Assembly (NCBI RefSeq): GCF_030769565.1
Contig: NZ_JAVCAP010000026.1
Coordinates: 1 to 64,000, forward strand
DNA: 64,000 nucleotides
From: Methylophilus aquaticus
Lineage (GTDB): Bacteria > Pseudomonadota > Gammaproteobacteria > Burkholderiales > Methylophilaceae
Direction: 5' to 3'
A model generated the notes under the pieces. It did not search any database, had not been told where the DNA came from, and worked only from the letters and a program-made list of their open reading frames with translations. The position numbers were made by a program, and so were the translations under genes. How positions within the stretch are numbered: position 1 is the first letter of the stretch; every line of letters begins with the position of its first letter. Of this stretch, positions 54,837 through 64,000 are shown in pieces.

Positions 54837-55520
54837 CTAGTGTGCTGGTTTGGCTGCTGCCGTGCTCGCCGAGTGGTTGGGCGATTGGCTGCGGCGAATT
54901 TCTGCCCAGTTGCGCAAGGCAATCAGGCAACCTAGTCCGATAAATGCGCCGGGAGGCAAAATGGCCAGCAGAAAGCCATGATAGTCTGGCACCAGATGCA
55001 GGACATAAGGGGCAAAGTTCGGGCCCAATGCCAGATCGACACCTGAGAATACGGTGCCTTTACCCACCAGTTCGCGCATGCCGCCTAAAATGGCCAGCAC
55101 CATGGTTAGGCCTAGGCCCATCATCAGGCCATCCCAAATTGCCGGTGCAGGCGTATTTTTGGCAGCAAATGACTCTACCCGCGCCAGTACAATGCAGTTG
55201 ACCACAATCAATGGAATGAAAATGCCCAGTACTTTGTGCAGGGGCTCGGCAAAACCATGGATGGTCAGGTCTATCATGGTGACAAGTGCTGCGATCACCA
55301 GAATAAAAACGGGCACACGAATTTCATCCGGTACAAATTTACGGACTGGCGAAACAGCCCCATTGGCACAGGCCATCACCAGCGCTGTGGCCAAGCCGAG
55401 GCTGACGCCATTCACCACGCTGGTAGTCACGGCCAAGGTCGGGCACAAGCCCAGCAGTTGCACCACGCCGGGGTTTTGTTTCCATAATCCGTTAAGGCTG
55501 ATTTCTTTAAACTGACTCAT
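54837..55520 (-). CDS. rsxE: Electron transport complex subunit RsxE/RnfE
   Basis: The protein has 227 residues and six membrane helices. VVQLLGLCPTLAVTTSVVNG has the Cys-containing half-helix of RnfA/E, followed by FIPLIVVNCIVLARVESFAA. Its start overlaps the rsxG stop (ATGA). It is part of the membrane complex that moves electrons between NADH and ferredoxin-like carriers, and in E. coli reduces SoxR. Confidence 0.95.
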   Translation of the reverse strand: MSQFKEISLNGLWKQNPGVVQLLGLCPTLAVTTSVVNGVSLGLATALVMACANGAVSPVRKFVPDEIRVPVFILVIAALVTMIDLTIHGFAEPLHKVLGIFIPLIVVNCIVLARVESFAAKNTPAPAIWDGLMMGLGLTMVLAILGGMRELVGKGTVFSGVDLALGPNFAPYVLHLVPDYHGFLLAILPPGAFIGLGCLIALRNWAEIRRSQSPNHSASTAAAKPAH

Positions 55521-56167
55521 GAGGTGTGCTCCTGTTCTGACGCTGCAACGGGTGCAAATAAGGTTTGCCGGTGGTTTTGTACATAGTGCAATGCGCGCCC
55601 GACCGCGCCGATCACTGCGCGCGGCGTAATGGTGGCTCCGGCCCGGTAATCAAAATCGCCACCGTCTTTTTGGACTTGCCATTGCCCCAGTGGTTTTTGC
55701 GACAGCGACAAACCATCAAACAGAGTAATCCAGCGGTCTTTGGCAATATCAATATAATCACCCAGCCCGGGGGTTTCTTTATGCGAAAGCACGCGTACCC
55801 CGGCCAGGCTACCATCAGCTTTGACAGCGATCAGCAGTTTGATATCACCGGCATAGCCATCATGGGCCGTGGCTTCCAGAATCACAGCACTGGCTTCGCC
55901 ATGCAGGCGGGCAATGTTGGCAATCAATGGTTGCGTGTTGCCCAGTAGCAGGTCTGGCGGCAGGGTCACGGTATCATGCAGCAAGTCGTTATCAAACAGG
56001 CTGTCAGGCACAATTTGCTGGAACAGTTGCATGCGGGCCTGGGCTTCGCTTTCCGCGATAGGGGCGAGTGTGAGCGTGTATACCACGCTCATCAGCAAGG
56101 TGAACGCCGCAGCAAACCCCATCAGGGTCAAGGCGGTGTTGCGGGCATGTTTTAAAATATCGTTCAT
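55517..56167 (-). CDS. rsxG: Electron transport complex subunit RsxG/RnfG (FMN-bearing)
   Basis: The protein has 216 residues. An N-terminal membrane helix is followed by a periplasmic FMN-binding domain, with the covalent FMN site AGATITPRAVIGAV (flavinylated Thr) and KADGSLAGVRVLSHKETPGL. It sits between rsxD and rsxE with a 4-bp overlap. Confidence 0.94.
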   Translation of the reverse strand: MNDILKHARNTALTLMGFAAAFTLLMSVVYTLTLAPIAESEAQARMQLFQQIVPDSLFDNDLLHDTVTLPPDLLLGNTQPLIANIARLHGEASAVILEATAHDGYAGDIKLLIAVKADGSLAGVRVLSHKETPGLGDYIDIAKDRWITLFDGLSLSQKPLGQWQVQKDGGDFDYRAGATITPRAVIGAVGRALHYVQNHRQTLFAPVAASEQEHTS

Positions 56168-56200
56168 ATGTTTGCAGTATTTGTTCAGGTTGGTGCGCTG

Positions 56201-57220
56201 TTATTTACTATGACCAAACACACGAGGCTGGGTATGCGCATCAATCAATGGCACGGCAATGTTCATAATTAATACTGCAAATGCCATACCATCGGGAAAC
56301 CCGCCATACACACGGATAAAATAAGTCAGTAGCGCAACGCCTCCGGCAAACCAGAATTTTCCCCTGGGTGTGGTGGGGCCGCTGACCGGATCAGTGATGA
56401 TGAAAAAAGCCCCCAGCATGCTGGCACCTGCAAACAGATGCAGCAGAGGCGAGGCATGCTGTTGCGGATCGTGTAGCCAGAATGCAGCTGAAATAATGGC
56501 CATCACGCTAAAGAAAGCCACTGGTAAGTGCCAGGTGATTATACGTTGTTGCCACAAATATAAACCGCCAAGCAAATAGGCCAAGGCCACCGACTGGTTA
56601 CCGATACCAGCCAGGCTTCCAAACATGGGGGCCTGGGTAATGGTGTCGACTTGATGGTGCAGGCGTAATTGCGTTTTCAAATAGTCGAGTGGTGTGGCCG
56701 AGGTCACGGCATCCAGATCCAGCCCGTTTGGTAACAGGCCTGAGAAAATATACTGACATTGTTCGGCAAAGCTTAAAGGATGTTGCGTCAGGCTCAGCGC
56801 GGCTGGCCATTTGGTCATCAGTACCGGGAACGAAATCAGCAATACGGCATACCCTACCATAGCCGGGTTGAACGGGTTGTAACCCAGGCCACCATAGAGT
56901 TGTTTGGCAAACACGATCGCAAATGCGGTGCCTACGACAATCAGCCACCATGGTGTCAGTGGCGGGATAGCCAGTGCAAGTAACCATGCCGTGATGACCG
57001 CGCTGTAATCCGACAGAAACGGCCGCAAAGGCCGCTGGCAGAGTTTGAGTAACAAGCCTTCAGTGGCGATGGCGGTCACTGTGGCCAAGGTGAGTGTGAT
57101 CAGAATACCTCCGCCAAATAACCAGACATAGGTGATGATGGCGGGTAGCAGGGCCAGCAGCACCTTGAGCATTATGGTACTGACAGAGGGTGCATCCGAA
57201 ATATAGGGCGAGCGATTCAC
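56201..57220 (-). CDS. rsxD: Electron transport complex subunit RsxD/RnfD
   Basis: There are about 339 residues. A GTG at 57220 has AAAGGAA at ideal spacing, one base after the rsxC stop. The ATG at 57238 (six codons earlier) has none. It has about nine or ten membrane helices, SPYISDAPSVSTIMLKVLLA at the N terminus, the covalent FMN site DAVTSATPLDYLKT, and FIITDPVSGPTTPRGKFWFA. Confidence 0.93.
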   Translation of the reverse strand: MNRSPYISDAPSVSTIMLKVLLALLPAIITYVWLFGGGILITLTLATVTAIATEGLLLKLCQRPLRPFLSDYSAVITAWLLALAIPPLTPWWLIVVGTAFAIVFAKQLYGGLGYNPFNPAMVGYAVLLISFPVLMTKWPAALSLTQHPLSFAEQCQYIFSGLLPNGLDLDAVTSATPLDYLKTQLRLHHQVDTITQAPMFGSLAGIGNQSVALAYLLGGLYLWQQRIITWHLPVAFFSVMAIISAAFWLHDPQQHASPLLHLFAGASMLGAFFIITDPVSGPTTPRGKFWFAGGVALLTYFIRVYGGFPDGMAFAVLIMNIAVPLIDAHTQPRVFGHSK

Positions 57221-57221
57221 A

Positions 57222-59288
57222 TTATTCCTTTGCATCATCCGTGTTGCCAGCCGTTGCGGCTATTTTTGCGGCCTCGGCAGCCGCTTTTGCTGCTTTGGCC
57301 CGTGCAATCGCAGCTGCAATTTTGGCTTGTTTTTCCTGGTCAGCACTGGCCGTGGTGGTCAATTGAGGTGCTGCTAATTCCGAGACGTTCTTGCTCGCTT
57401 CGGCAGCGGCTTTTGCCGCTCTGGCACGGGCAATGGCGGGATCAGTCTTGGCCTGTTTTTCCGGGTCGACAACTGCGCTTGTCGCACTGGTCGCTGAATG
57501 ACCCGTCTGGGCAGCCGCTTTGGCTGCTTTGGCTTTTGCAATGGCTGCTGCAATTTTGGCTTGTTTGTCGGCATCTTGCATAGCCGGGCTGTCAGCTTCT
57601 GATAAACCAACCGCCGCACGCCGTGCATCAATGTCTGCGATTTCCTGCTGCACGCTGGCACTGGGCGCAGCCATATTTTTTGGTGCTTCACCTGTCGCGG
57701 CTTGTGCCTCTTTTTGCGCTTTGGCACGGGCAATGGCGGCGGCAATAGCAGCTTTTTTGGCTTCGTCCGCCGTAGCCCCCGTTTGTGCCTGGTCACTGTC
57801 AGCGGCGGCGACCATTTTTTCAGCTGCTTTTTTCGCACCCTGCGCACGTTCCGCGTGTTTTTGTGCACGCTCTTGTTTTTCACGTTCTATGCGCGCCAGT
57901 CTGGCCTCATTACGTTCACGCGCCAGATCAGCGGCTTCTTTGGCTTTGTCAGTCGCGATGATTTCGCTCTTGGCATAGCGATAATATTGCACCAGTGGAA
58001 TATGGCTGGGGCAGACATAGCTGCATGCACCGCATTCGATACAATCGAACAAATCGTAATCGCGCGCTTTTTCAAAATTATCCGACTTGGCAAACCAGTA
58101 TAGTTCTTGTGGTTGCAGGCTGACCGGGCAGGCATCGGCACAGCGGGTGCAGCGTATGCAAGGCATGGCAGGTGGTGCCGAAGGGAACAGTCCGGGCGAC
58201 GCGGCGATAATGCAGTTGGACGCTTTGGTCACGGGTACATTGGCATCAGGTAGATCGAACCCCATCATCGGGCCGCCCATGATGTAGTGGCTGGTATCCG
58301 TTCCGACACCGCCGGCAGCGGCAAGCAGGTGGCTGACGGGTGTGCCAAACAGCACTTCAAAGTTTTGTGGTTGTGCGACATTGCCGGTGATCGTCACGAT
58401 ACGGCTGATAGACGGTTCACCATGGTCAAAATAGCGGTGTAATGCCAGCATTGTGGCTACATTAAATACTTGTATGCCCTCTTGCGTGGAGCGTTTGTCA
58501 TGCGCAATCTCTTGTCCCAGCAGCAAATATACCAAGCGCCTGGCATCGCCACTTGGATACAGGGTGGGTACTATTTTAACCTGAATGTCGGTATTCTTGA
58601 CCGCTTCTTGCATGGCGGCAATCGCTAGTGGCTTGTTGTCCTCTATGCCAATGACCACCTTTTCGGCAGACATCAGGTGTTGGGCAATTAGCACGCCTTG
58701 CACAATCCCATCGGCGCGTTCGCGCATCAGCATGTCATCACAGCTGATATAAGGCTCGCACTCGGCGGCATTGATCACCAGCGTGTGAATATTGCTTTTG
58801 CCGTCGGTACGTAGTTTGATTTGCGTGGGGAAGGTTGCCCCGCCCATGCCGACGATACCCGAGCCAGTCAGGCTTTGTATCAGGGCGCTGCGTTCGGTAT
58901 TACGCCAGTCCTGTCCTGTGTGCGCCACCCATGCATCTTTGCCATCCGGTTGCAGACGGATGCAGTAATCAGGCAGGCTGGAGGGATGCGGAATCACCGC
59001 CTCTTCAATGGCGACGATGGTGCCCGAGGTCGGTGCGTGAATAGCGGCCGAGACCGCGCCTTCCGCTTCGGCCAATAACTGGCCTTTCAACACATGCTCC
59101 CCCACCTGTATTTTTACTTTAGGCAAATGGCCGACATGCTGGCGTAAGGGTAATGTCAGTAGTGCAGGCAGTGTGACGTCGGCAATCGGTGCTTGCGTGG
59201 AGGAGGATTTATTTCCGGGCGGATGCACGCCGCCGTGGAATTTAAAAATGCCATTGAGTTTTTGTGTGAATTGAATAATCGCGTTCAT
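57222..59288 (-). CDS. rsxC: Electron transport complex subunit RsxC/RnfC with long Ala/Lys-rich tail
   Basis: The protein has 688 residues. The NADH/FMN-binding N-terminal part has GGVHPPGNKSSSTQ and GIVGMGGATFPTQIKL. Two 4Fe-4S motifs follow (CIRCTRCADACPVS, CIECGACSYVCPSHIP). The C-terminal 230 residues are four near-repeats of a module such as KQAKIAAAIAKAKAAKAAA separated by linkers, as in the expanded RsxC of enterobacteria. It accepts electrons from NADH and passes them to the complex. Confidence 0.94.
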   Translation of the reverse strand: MNAIIQFTQKLNGIFKFHGGVHPPGNKSSSTQAPIADVTLPALLTLPLRQHVGHLPKVKIQVGEHVLKGQLLAEAEGAVSAAIHAPTSGTIVAIEEAVIPHPSSLPDYCIRLQPDGKDAWVAHTGQDWRNTERSALIQSLTGSGIVGMGGATFPTQIKLRTDGKSNIHTLVINAAECEPYISCDDMLMRERADGIVQGVLIAQHLMSAEKVVIGIEDNKPLAIAAMQEAVKNTDIQVKIVPTLYPSGDARRLVYLLLGQEIAHDKRSTQEGIQVFNVATMLALHRYFDHGEPSISRIVTITGNVAQPQNFEVLFGTPVSHLLAAAGGVGTDTSHYIMGGPMMGFDLPDANVPVTKASNCIIAASPGLFPSAPPAMPCIRCTRCADACPVSLQPQELYWFAKSDNFEKARDYDLFDCIECGACSYVCPSHIPLVQYYRYAKSEIIATDKAKEAADLARERNEARLARIEREKQERAQKHAERAQGAKKAAEKMVAAADSDQAQTGATADEAKKAAIAAAIARAKAQKEAQAATGEAPKNMAAPSASVQQEIADIDARRAAVGLSEADSPAMQDADKQAKIAAAIAKAKAAKAAAQTGHSATSATSAVVDPEKQAKTDPAIARARAAKAAAEASKNVSELAAPQLTTTASADQEKQAKIAAAIARAKAAKAAAEAAKIAATAGNTDDAKE

Positions 59289-59300
59289 ATAACGATGCTC

Positions 59301-59852
59301 TTATCCCTGATGAGCGACCGGCACAATCGGAATGGTAGGGTATTTCCATTTCCAGTTTTCGGGTGTTTCAGCTACTGGTGTCATGCTGATGCAGTCTACC
59401 GGGCAAGGCGCGACACACAACTCGCAGCCGGTACATTCGCTGCTGATAATAGTGTGCATATGTTTGGCCGCGCCCAAAATGGCATCGACCGGGCAGGCCT
59501 GTATGCATAAGGTGCAACCAATGCAGGTGTTTTCGTCAATAAACGCCACTGACTTGGGTTTGGGTTCGCCATTGAGGGGTTTGTATTCAACGCCAAGCAA
59601 ATCGGCCAGCGCTCGCACACCAGCATCACCGCCGGGCGGGCATTGGTTGATATCGGCTTCGCCATGCGCAATGGCGGTGGCATAGGGTTTGCACCCGGGG
59701 TAGCCACATTGACCACATTGTGTTTGTGGCAGAATAGCATCAATTTTGGCAATCAGTGGGTCGCCATCGACTTTGAATTTTAGTGCCGCGTAGCCGAGTA
59801 ACAGTCCAAGCGCGATGGCAAGGCCCAGCATAATAGAGAGAGCAGTCAACAT
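59301..59852 (-). CDS. rsxB: Electron transport complex subunit RsxB/RnfB
   Basis: The protein has 183 residues. An N-terminal anchor ([20 protein letters not shown]) is followed by the Fe-S motif [13 protein letters not shown] and two 4Fe-4S motifs ([36 protein letters not shown]). It links the FMN subunits with soluble ferredoxin. It ends 12 bp before rsxC. Confidence 0.95.
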   Translation of the reverse strand: MLTALSIMLGLAIALGLLLGYAALKFKVDGDPLIAKIDAILPQTQCGQCGYPGCKPYATAIAHGEADINQCPPGGDAGVRALADLLGVEYKPLNGEPKPKSVAFIDENTCIGCTLCIQACPVDAILGAAKHMHTIISSECTGCELCVAPCPVDCISMTPVAETPENWKWKYPTIPIVPVAHQG

Positions 59853-59867
59853 GCGATGAGTCAGTCC

Positions 59868-60452
59868 TTACACTCTGTCCAATCCAGCAAACCCCATGAA
59901 GGCCAGGCTCATGAGCGCGGCGGTCACCATGGCGATGGCCGAGCCCTTGAATGGCGCAGGCACATCTGCTGCATCCAGCCGTTCACGCATGGAGGCAAAT
60001 AAAATTAATACCAGAGAAAATCCCAGTGCCCCCCCTAAACCATACAAGCCGGATTCAACAAAACTGTGGCTGGCTTGTGCATTGAGCAGTGGCACGCCTA
60101 ATACCGCGCAATTAGTGGTGATGAGCGGCAGATAAATGCCTAGCATCTGATAGAGTAATGGAAAGCTCTTTTCCATGATCATTTCGGTCAGTTGTACTAC
60201 GCCTGCAATCACCACAATAAAAGACAATGTGCGCAAGTAAATGACGTCGTTGGGTTCCAGCAGGTAGTGGTTAATCGCCCAACTGGTCATTGAGCCAAGC
60301 GTGAGCACAAATGCGGTGGCCGCTGCCATGCCAATCGAAGCTTCCAGCTTTTTGGAAACCCCCATAAAGGGGCACAAGCCAAGAATTTTGACCAGCACGA
60401 TATTGTTGACCAGCACAGTGCTGATTAAAATCAGAATGTAATTGTTTGTCAT
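59868..60452 (-). CDS. rsxA: Electron transport complex subunit RsxA/RnfA
   Basis: The protein has 194 residues and six membrane helices. It has [20 protein letters not shown] with the conserved half-helix Cys, and [20 protein letters not shown] with the second, as in RnfA. It is the first gene of the operon; the 279-bp region upstream to dapA holds its promoter and that of dapA in opposite directions. Confidence 0.95.
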   Translation of the reverse strand: MTNNYILILISTVLVNNIVLVKILGLCPFMGVSKKLEASIGMAAATAFVLTLGSMTSWAINHYLLEPNDVIYLRTLSFIVVIAGVVQLTEMIMEKSFPLLYQMLGIYLPLITTNCAVLGVPLLNAQASHSFVESGLYGLGGALGFSLVLILFASMRERLDAADVPAPFKGSAIAMVTAALMSLAFMGFAGLDRV

Positions 60453-60731
60453 CTCAAGTTCGGTTCCTCAACAAGCTGTCATCGTGAGGGGTGGCGCAAA
60501 GCATTATTATAGCGCAATCCGTTAAGTCCCGAAGGGTGTCGCGTCGTTGTGCGTGCTGAGAATCGAGCTGCTGACGCATTGCAAAATGCAGATCTATTGA
60601 GAATTTGTGGCCAACTGTTGCGTGATGTTTTGGACTTTGCCTAAACTGAGGTGTCTACTTGCTGTGCTTCTTTGGCTTTCGTGCACGGAATCGGTTAAAA
60701 TATTCGCTTTCCAATATTAAATGGTCGAAGT

Positions 60732-61610
60732 ATGTTGACGGGCAGTTTGGTAGCAATAGTCACCCCCATGTTTGATGATGGTCGTTTAGATCTCGAAGCC
60801 CTTAAAAAGCTGATTGATTTTCATGTGGATGCAGGTACCGATGGCATTGTCGTTGTGGGCACTACCGGTGAATCTCCCACTGTGGATGTCAATGAGCATT
60901 GTCTGCTGATTAAAACCACCGTTGAGCACGTTGCCAAGCGTGTGTCAGTGATAGCCGGTACAGGTGCCAACTCGACTGCTGAAGCGATCGAACTTACAGC
61001 CAAAGCTAAATATCTGGGTGCTGATGCCTGCCTTCTGGTGGCTCCTTACTATAACAAGCCTTCGCAGGAAGGCCTGTATCAACACTTTAAAGCAGTGGCT
61101 GAAGCAGTGGACATTCCGCAGATTCTCTATAACGTGCCTGGGCGCACCGGTTGCGATCTGAACAATGATACTGTGCTGCGGTTGGCCCAAGTGCGCAATA
61201 TTGTGGGCATCAAGGATGCCACTGGTGGTATTGAGCGCGGAACCGATCTGTTGTTGCGATCGCCTGCAGGATTTGCTGTGTATAGTGGTGACGATGCGAC
61301 TGCGATGGCCCTCATGTTGCTGGGAGGTAAAGGCGTGATTTCCGTAACCGCCAATGTTGCCCCAAAACTGATGCACGAAATGTGTGTTGCTGCCATGCAA
61401 GGTAATTTGGATGAGGCGCGTGCTGCCAATGCCAAACTGTTTGGATTGCACCAGAAGTTATTTGTCGAAGCCAATCCTATTCCGGTGAAGTGGGTGTTAC
61501 AACAAATGGGGATGATTGCTGCCGGGATTCGTTTGCCTCTGGTCAATTTATCCTCCCAATATCATGAAGTACTACGTGCCGCGATGAAGCAGGCAGGTAT
61601 TGCATCTTAA
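60732..61610 (+). CDS. dapA: 4-hydroxy-tetrahydrodipicolinate synthase
   Basis: The protein has 292 residues. The TIM barrel has [14 protein letters not shown], the Tyr of [11 protein letters not shown], and the Schiff-base Lys of [10 protein letters not shown]. It condenses pyruvate with aspartate semialdehyde in lysine and cell-wall synthesis. It is followed by bamC after 8 bp, the arrangement also found in E. coli. Confidence 0.96.
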   Translation: MLTGSLVAIVTPMFDDGRLDLEALKKLIDFHVDAGTDGIVVVGTTGESPTVDVNEHCLLIKTTVEHVAKRVSVIAGTGANSTAEAIELTAKAKYLGADACLLVAPYYNKPSQEGLYQHFKAVAEAVDIPQILYNVPGRTGCDLNNDTVLRLAQVRNIVGIKDATGGIERGTDLLLRSPAGFAVYSGDDATAMALMLLGGKGVISVTANVAPKLMHEMCVAAMQGNLDEARAANAKLFGLHQKLFVEANPIPVKWVLQQMGMIAAGIRLPLVNLSSQYHEVLRAAMKQAGIAS

Positions 61611-61618
61611 TCAGGAAA

Positions 61619-62890
61619 ATGAAAAACATGGGTAATTCTGTATTACGTTGTGGCGCGCTATTTTTAATAGTCACTGTGTTGGCTGGCTGCGATTCGATTC
61701 CTTTTATCGATAATACCTCTGACTACAAAGGCGCTGGTCGCTCCAAACCGCTAGAAGTGCCGCCAGATTTGACAGCTGTCAGAACCAGCAGTACTTACAA
61801 TGTGCCTGGCAGTACCAGCTATTCTGCCTATAGCCAGAATCAGGAGGCGGTTGAGCAAAATGGCCCGCAACCAGTGCTGGCTGATGTGAAGAATGTGCGT
61901 ATGGTTAAAGCGGGTTCGCAGCGCTGGTTGGTGGTCAATGCGCCTGCCGAGAAAGTCTGGCCGATTGTGCGCGAGTTCTGGCTGGATCAAGGTTTTGCTG
62001 TGCGTGTTGAAAATCCCGAGGTCGGTGTGATGGAAACCGAATGGCTGGAAGCGGATGCCATTAAGGTGAAAGAGGATAAGCGTGGTTACGGTGAAAAATT
62101 TGATGCCTGGATGGACAAACTGTCTGGCCTGGCTGACCGTCGTAAATTCCGTACGCGGTTGGAGCGTGGTGAAAAAGAAGGCACGACCGAGATTTATATG
62201 ACGCATCGTACGGTGGCGGGTGCGCCAGATGATGGCAAGAACGTAATCAATACGCAACTGGGTCGAATCGAAACAGGTTACCGTGTGGATGCCGACAAGA
62301 AAAACACAGCTGGTCAGGAGTTTGATGCTGACCTTGATGCTGAATTGTTGCGTCGCATGATGGTGAAACTGGGGCTGGATGAACAGAAAGCAGAACAGGT
62401 GGTGGCGCAGGCAGCCTCGGATAAGCGTGCTGAAGTGATCAAGGAAAAAGACCAGAGCGTGACACTTAAATTGAACGAGCCATTTGATCGTGCATGGCGC
62501 CGTGTTGGCTTGGCTTTGGACAGAATCGGATTTGTCACTGAAGATAAAAACCGTTCTGAGGGGATATTTTATGTGCGTTATGCAGATACTGAGGCCGACG
62601 ATCCGATCAAGAAGAAAAAAGGCTTGTTGGATCGCCTGAAGTTCTGGGGCGGTGAGGATGAGGAAGAGAAAGCGGCTGCCAAGGACGACTCCTCAAAGTC
62701 TATGGGTGACAAGCTTAAGTTCTGGAAAGGCTCGGCAGACGGGGATAAGTCCAGTAAGCAATATCAGATTCAGGTGCTGGAAAATGCGGATGATACTTCA
62801 GATGTGTACGTATTGACGAAAGAAAATAAGCGTAATACCACCACAACTGCTAACCGTATTATCTCGTTGATGTATGAGCAGCTTAAATAA
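61619..62890 (+). CDS. bamC: Outer-membrane assembly lipoprotein BamC
   Basis: There are 423 residues from ATG at 61619 (AGGAAA upstream). Lipobox LAGCDS is followed by the BamC hallmark disordered N-terminal stretch (GAGRSKPLEVPPDLTAV) and two helix-grip domains (RWLVVNAPAEKVWPIVREFW; TLKLNEPFDRAWRRVGLALD). A Lys/Glu-rich insertion near residue 320 is longer than in E. coli. It helps BamA fold outer-membrane proteins such as the barrel at 11168-12436. Confidence 0.88.
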   Translation: MKNMGNSVLRCGALFLIVTVLAGCDSIPFIDNTSDYKGAGRSKPLEVPPDLTAVRTSSTYNVPGSTSYSAYSQNQEAVEQNGPQPVLADVKNVRMVKAGSQRWLVVNAPAEKVWPIVREFWLDQGFAVRVENPEVGVMETEWLEADAIKVKEDKRGYGEKFDAWMDKLSGLADRRKFRTRLERGEKEGTTEIYMTHRTVAGAPDDGKNVINTQLGRIETGYRVDADKKNTAGQEFDADLDAELLRRMMVKLGLDEQKAEQVVAQAASDKRAEVIKEKDQSVTLKLNEPFDRAWRRVGLALDRIGFVTEDKNRSEGIFYVRYADTEADDPIKKKKGLLDRLKFWGGEDEEEKAAAKDDSSKSMGDKLKFWKGSADGDKSSKQYQIQVLENADDTSDVYVLTKENKRNTTTTANRIISLMYEQLK

Positions 62891-62899
62891 ACTCCTGGC

Positions 62900-63676
62900 G
62901 TGCGCATAATGCAATTCGCGTCGTTGGGGAGTGGCAGTGCAGGAAATGCCACTGTAGTAGAAGCCGGGGAAACCCGGCTTTTGCTCGATTGTGGCTTCAG
63001 TGTCAAAGAGACCGTGTTACGTTTGGCACGCCTGGCATTGGATCCTGAGCAATTGACAGGCATCGTCGTCACGCATGAACATGATGACCATGCCCGCGGT
63101 GCCTTTAAACTGGCCGCACGCTACCAGATTCCTGTATGGCTGACACATGGCAGTTACAGTATGTGCGAGCGCTACTTTGCCAACCAGCCGGTGAATGTGC
63201 ATATCATCGATGCGCATACTGCATTTTCAATTCAGGATATCGAGGTTCATCCTTACCCGGTTCCGCATGATGCCCGTGAGCCTGCGCAATTTGTCTTTGG
63301 TGATGGTGAGCGCAAACTTGGCATATTGACAGATGTGGGTAGTGTGACGCCGCATATCATCCACATGCTTCAGCGCTGCGATGGTTTACTGCTGGAGTGT
63401 AATCATGATCTGGATATGTTGCGCACTGGACCTTACGCTTACGCCCTTAAAAAGCGGGTAGGGGGACGATTGGGGCACCTTGATAACCAGACCAGTGCCA
63501 AGTTGCTGCAACAACTGGATAATTCGAGGCTCAAGCATGTGGTGGCAGCACACCTGAGCGAGAAAAATAATACGCCTGCGTTGGCAAAGCAGGCGTTAAG
63601 TCAGGCACTCTCCTGTGATCCGGAGTGGATCGAAATCGCTGCGCAGGATGATGGCCTTGCCTGGCGCATGCTTTAG
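62900..63676 (+). CDS. Metallo-beta-lactamase-fold hydrolase (YycJ/VicX-like)
   Basis: There are 258 residues from GTG at 62900; ATG at 62909 is possible. The zinc motif is VVTHEHDDHARG, and the other ligands are in LLLECNHDLDMLR and AAHLSEKNNTPA. It has LLLDCGFSVKETVLRLARLA at the N terminus. The family is the single-domain MBL hydrolases near dapA/bamC in Betaproteobacteria, probably nucleases. The substrate is unknown. Confidence 0.88.
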   Translation: MRIMQFASLGSGSAGNATVVEAGETRLLLDCGFSVKETVLRLARLALDPEQLTGIVVTHEHDDHARGAFKLAARYQIPVWLTHGSYSMCERYFANQPVNVHIIDAHTAFSIQDIEVHPYPVPHDAREPAQFVFGDGERKLGILTDVGSVTPHIIHMLQRCDGLLLECNHDLDMLRTGPYAYALKKRVGGRLGHLDNQTSAKLLQQLDNSRLKHVVAAHLSEKNNTPALAKQALSQALSCDPEWIEIAAQDDGLAWRML

Positions 63677-63689
63677 CCCGTAGAATCAG

Positions 63690-64000
63690 TTAATCCTCTA
63701 GCACTTGGATTTGTTCGGACAATCGAATCATGCGTTCAACCGGCGTGACCCATACAATGCCATCACCAATATTGCCAGTATGGCCGACTTCTACAATCAC
63801 CTGTAATATGCCCTCCACCAGTTCATCGGGCACCACCATAAAGAGGTAAGCCTTGGGGCTGTAGTCTGTCAGTTCCTCACGCACACCGCCGACGCTGGGT
63901 TTTTGCAAGTGATGCCCGCACCCATCCACCTTGCTGACTGTCATGCCGGGAAAGCCTTTAATGTTACGCAAGGCCGAGCGTATTTTTGGCAACCGGCTGG
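63690..64000 (-). CDS. P-II-like regulatory protein, N terminus cut by the window end
   Basis: About 100 residues are visible, with no true start: the frame continues past 64000, and a TTG at 63992 would skip the first beta strand. It has LPKIRSALRNIKGFPGMTVS and KVDGCGHH, then a shortened T-loop (REELTDYSPKAY), MVVPDELVEGILQVIVEVGH, and the nucleotide-binding GNIGDGIVWVTPVERMIRLS. The usual T-loop Tyr of GlnB (RGAEY) is not present, so this is a P-II-like relative, not classical GlnB/GlnK. Confidence 0.75.
   Translation of the reverse strand, partial: SRLPKIRSALRNIKGFPGMTVSKVDGCGHHLQKPSVGGVREELTDYSPKAYLFMVVPDELVEGILQVIVEVGHTGNIGDGIVWVTPVERMIRLSEQIQVLED

Noticed and set aside
1-64000. tRNA, rRNA and CRISPR arrays
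   Set aside because: None was seen on reading. No regularly spaced repeats apart from the hvfA and rsxC coding repeats.

Overview
The window suggests a methylotrophic betaproteobacterium of the family Methylophilaceae (Methylophilus-like). The signs are a lanthanide-type methanol dehydrogenase (xoxF), a formaldehyde-activating-enzyme homologue beside transketolase (ribulose monophosphate cycle chemistry), a K+-independent H+-pyrophosphatase, and a betaproteobacterial dciA - M23 peptidase - secA block. Family and genus are inferences from gene content. I saw no rRNA or tRNA gene and no CRISPR array.

Region 1 (1-13183) is accessory. The end of an IS110 transposase abuts a row of minus-strand genes for exported proteins: a lipoprotein TPR-secretin, a spike-like beta-helix protein, a Cys-rich protein, a lipocalin-sized protein, an 800-residue low-complexity protein and two large secreted proteins. 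These are followed by an outer-membrane protein, a 7TM sensor kinase and a divergent NarL-type response regulator. Four C5/G5 inverted repeats stand in the promoter regions. Each has a -10-like hexamer 21-23 nt downstream, which makes the whole locus a candidate single two-component regulon.

Region 2 (13314-25232) holds a Gfo/Idh/MocA oxidoreductase, a MocR-regulated operon (class-I glutamine amidotransferase, MOSC protein, small unknown protein, class-III aminotransferase), xoxF, a Fae-like protein, transketolase and a RIO kinase. A motif TGGACCCAT occurs on both sides of mocR.

Region 3 (25263-31615) has a divergent hxlR/qorB-like pair with a perfect operator palindrome. It is followed by a small AT-rich defence island: a NYN-domain nuclease coupled to a NACHT-like ATPase with pentapeptide-like repeats, a parD gene with a dead parE, an untracked 57-codon gene with a gene remnant, and brnT/brnA. 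The 268 bp at 29831-30098, between the NYN gene and the parE remnant, hold nothing I can recognise.

Region 4 (31766-48636) is housekeeping: pepN, msrA, two GAPDH paralogues around pgk and a diguanylate cyclase, purC, ppa convergent with hppA, dciA, an M23 peptidase and secA. The roughly 280 bp at 40986-41266 contain only presumed ppa promoter sequence.

Region 5 (48645-64000) contains a marR gene and an ECF sigma/anti-sigma/hvfABC operon. The operon should make a peptide natural product of the MNIO class, with five Cys cores spaced exactly ten residues apart. Then come a PerM-type permease, DUF1841, nth with the complete rsxABCDGE electron-transport operon, dapA-bamC-MBL hydrolase, and a P-II-like gene cut by the window end. 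The 390 bp at 52199-52588 hold one hairpin element, and 60453-60731 hold only promoter-type sequence.
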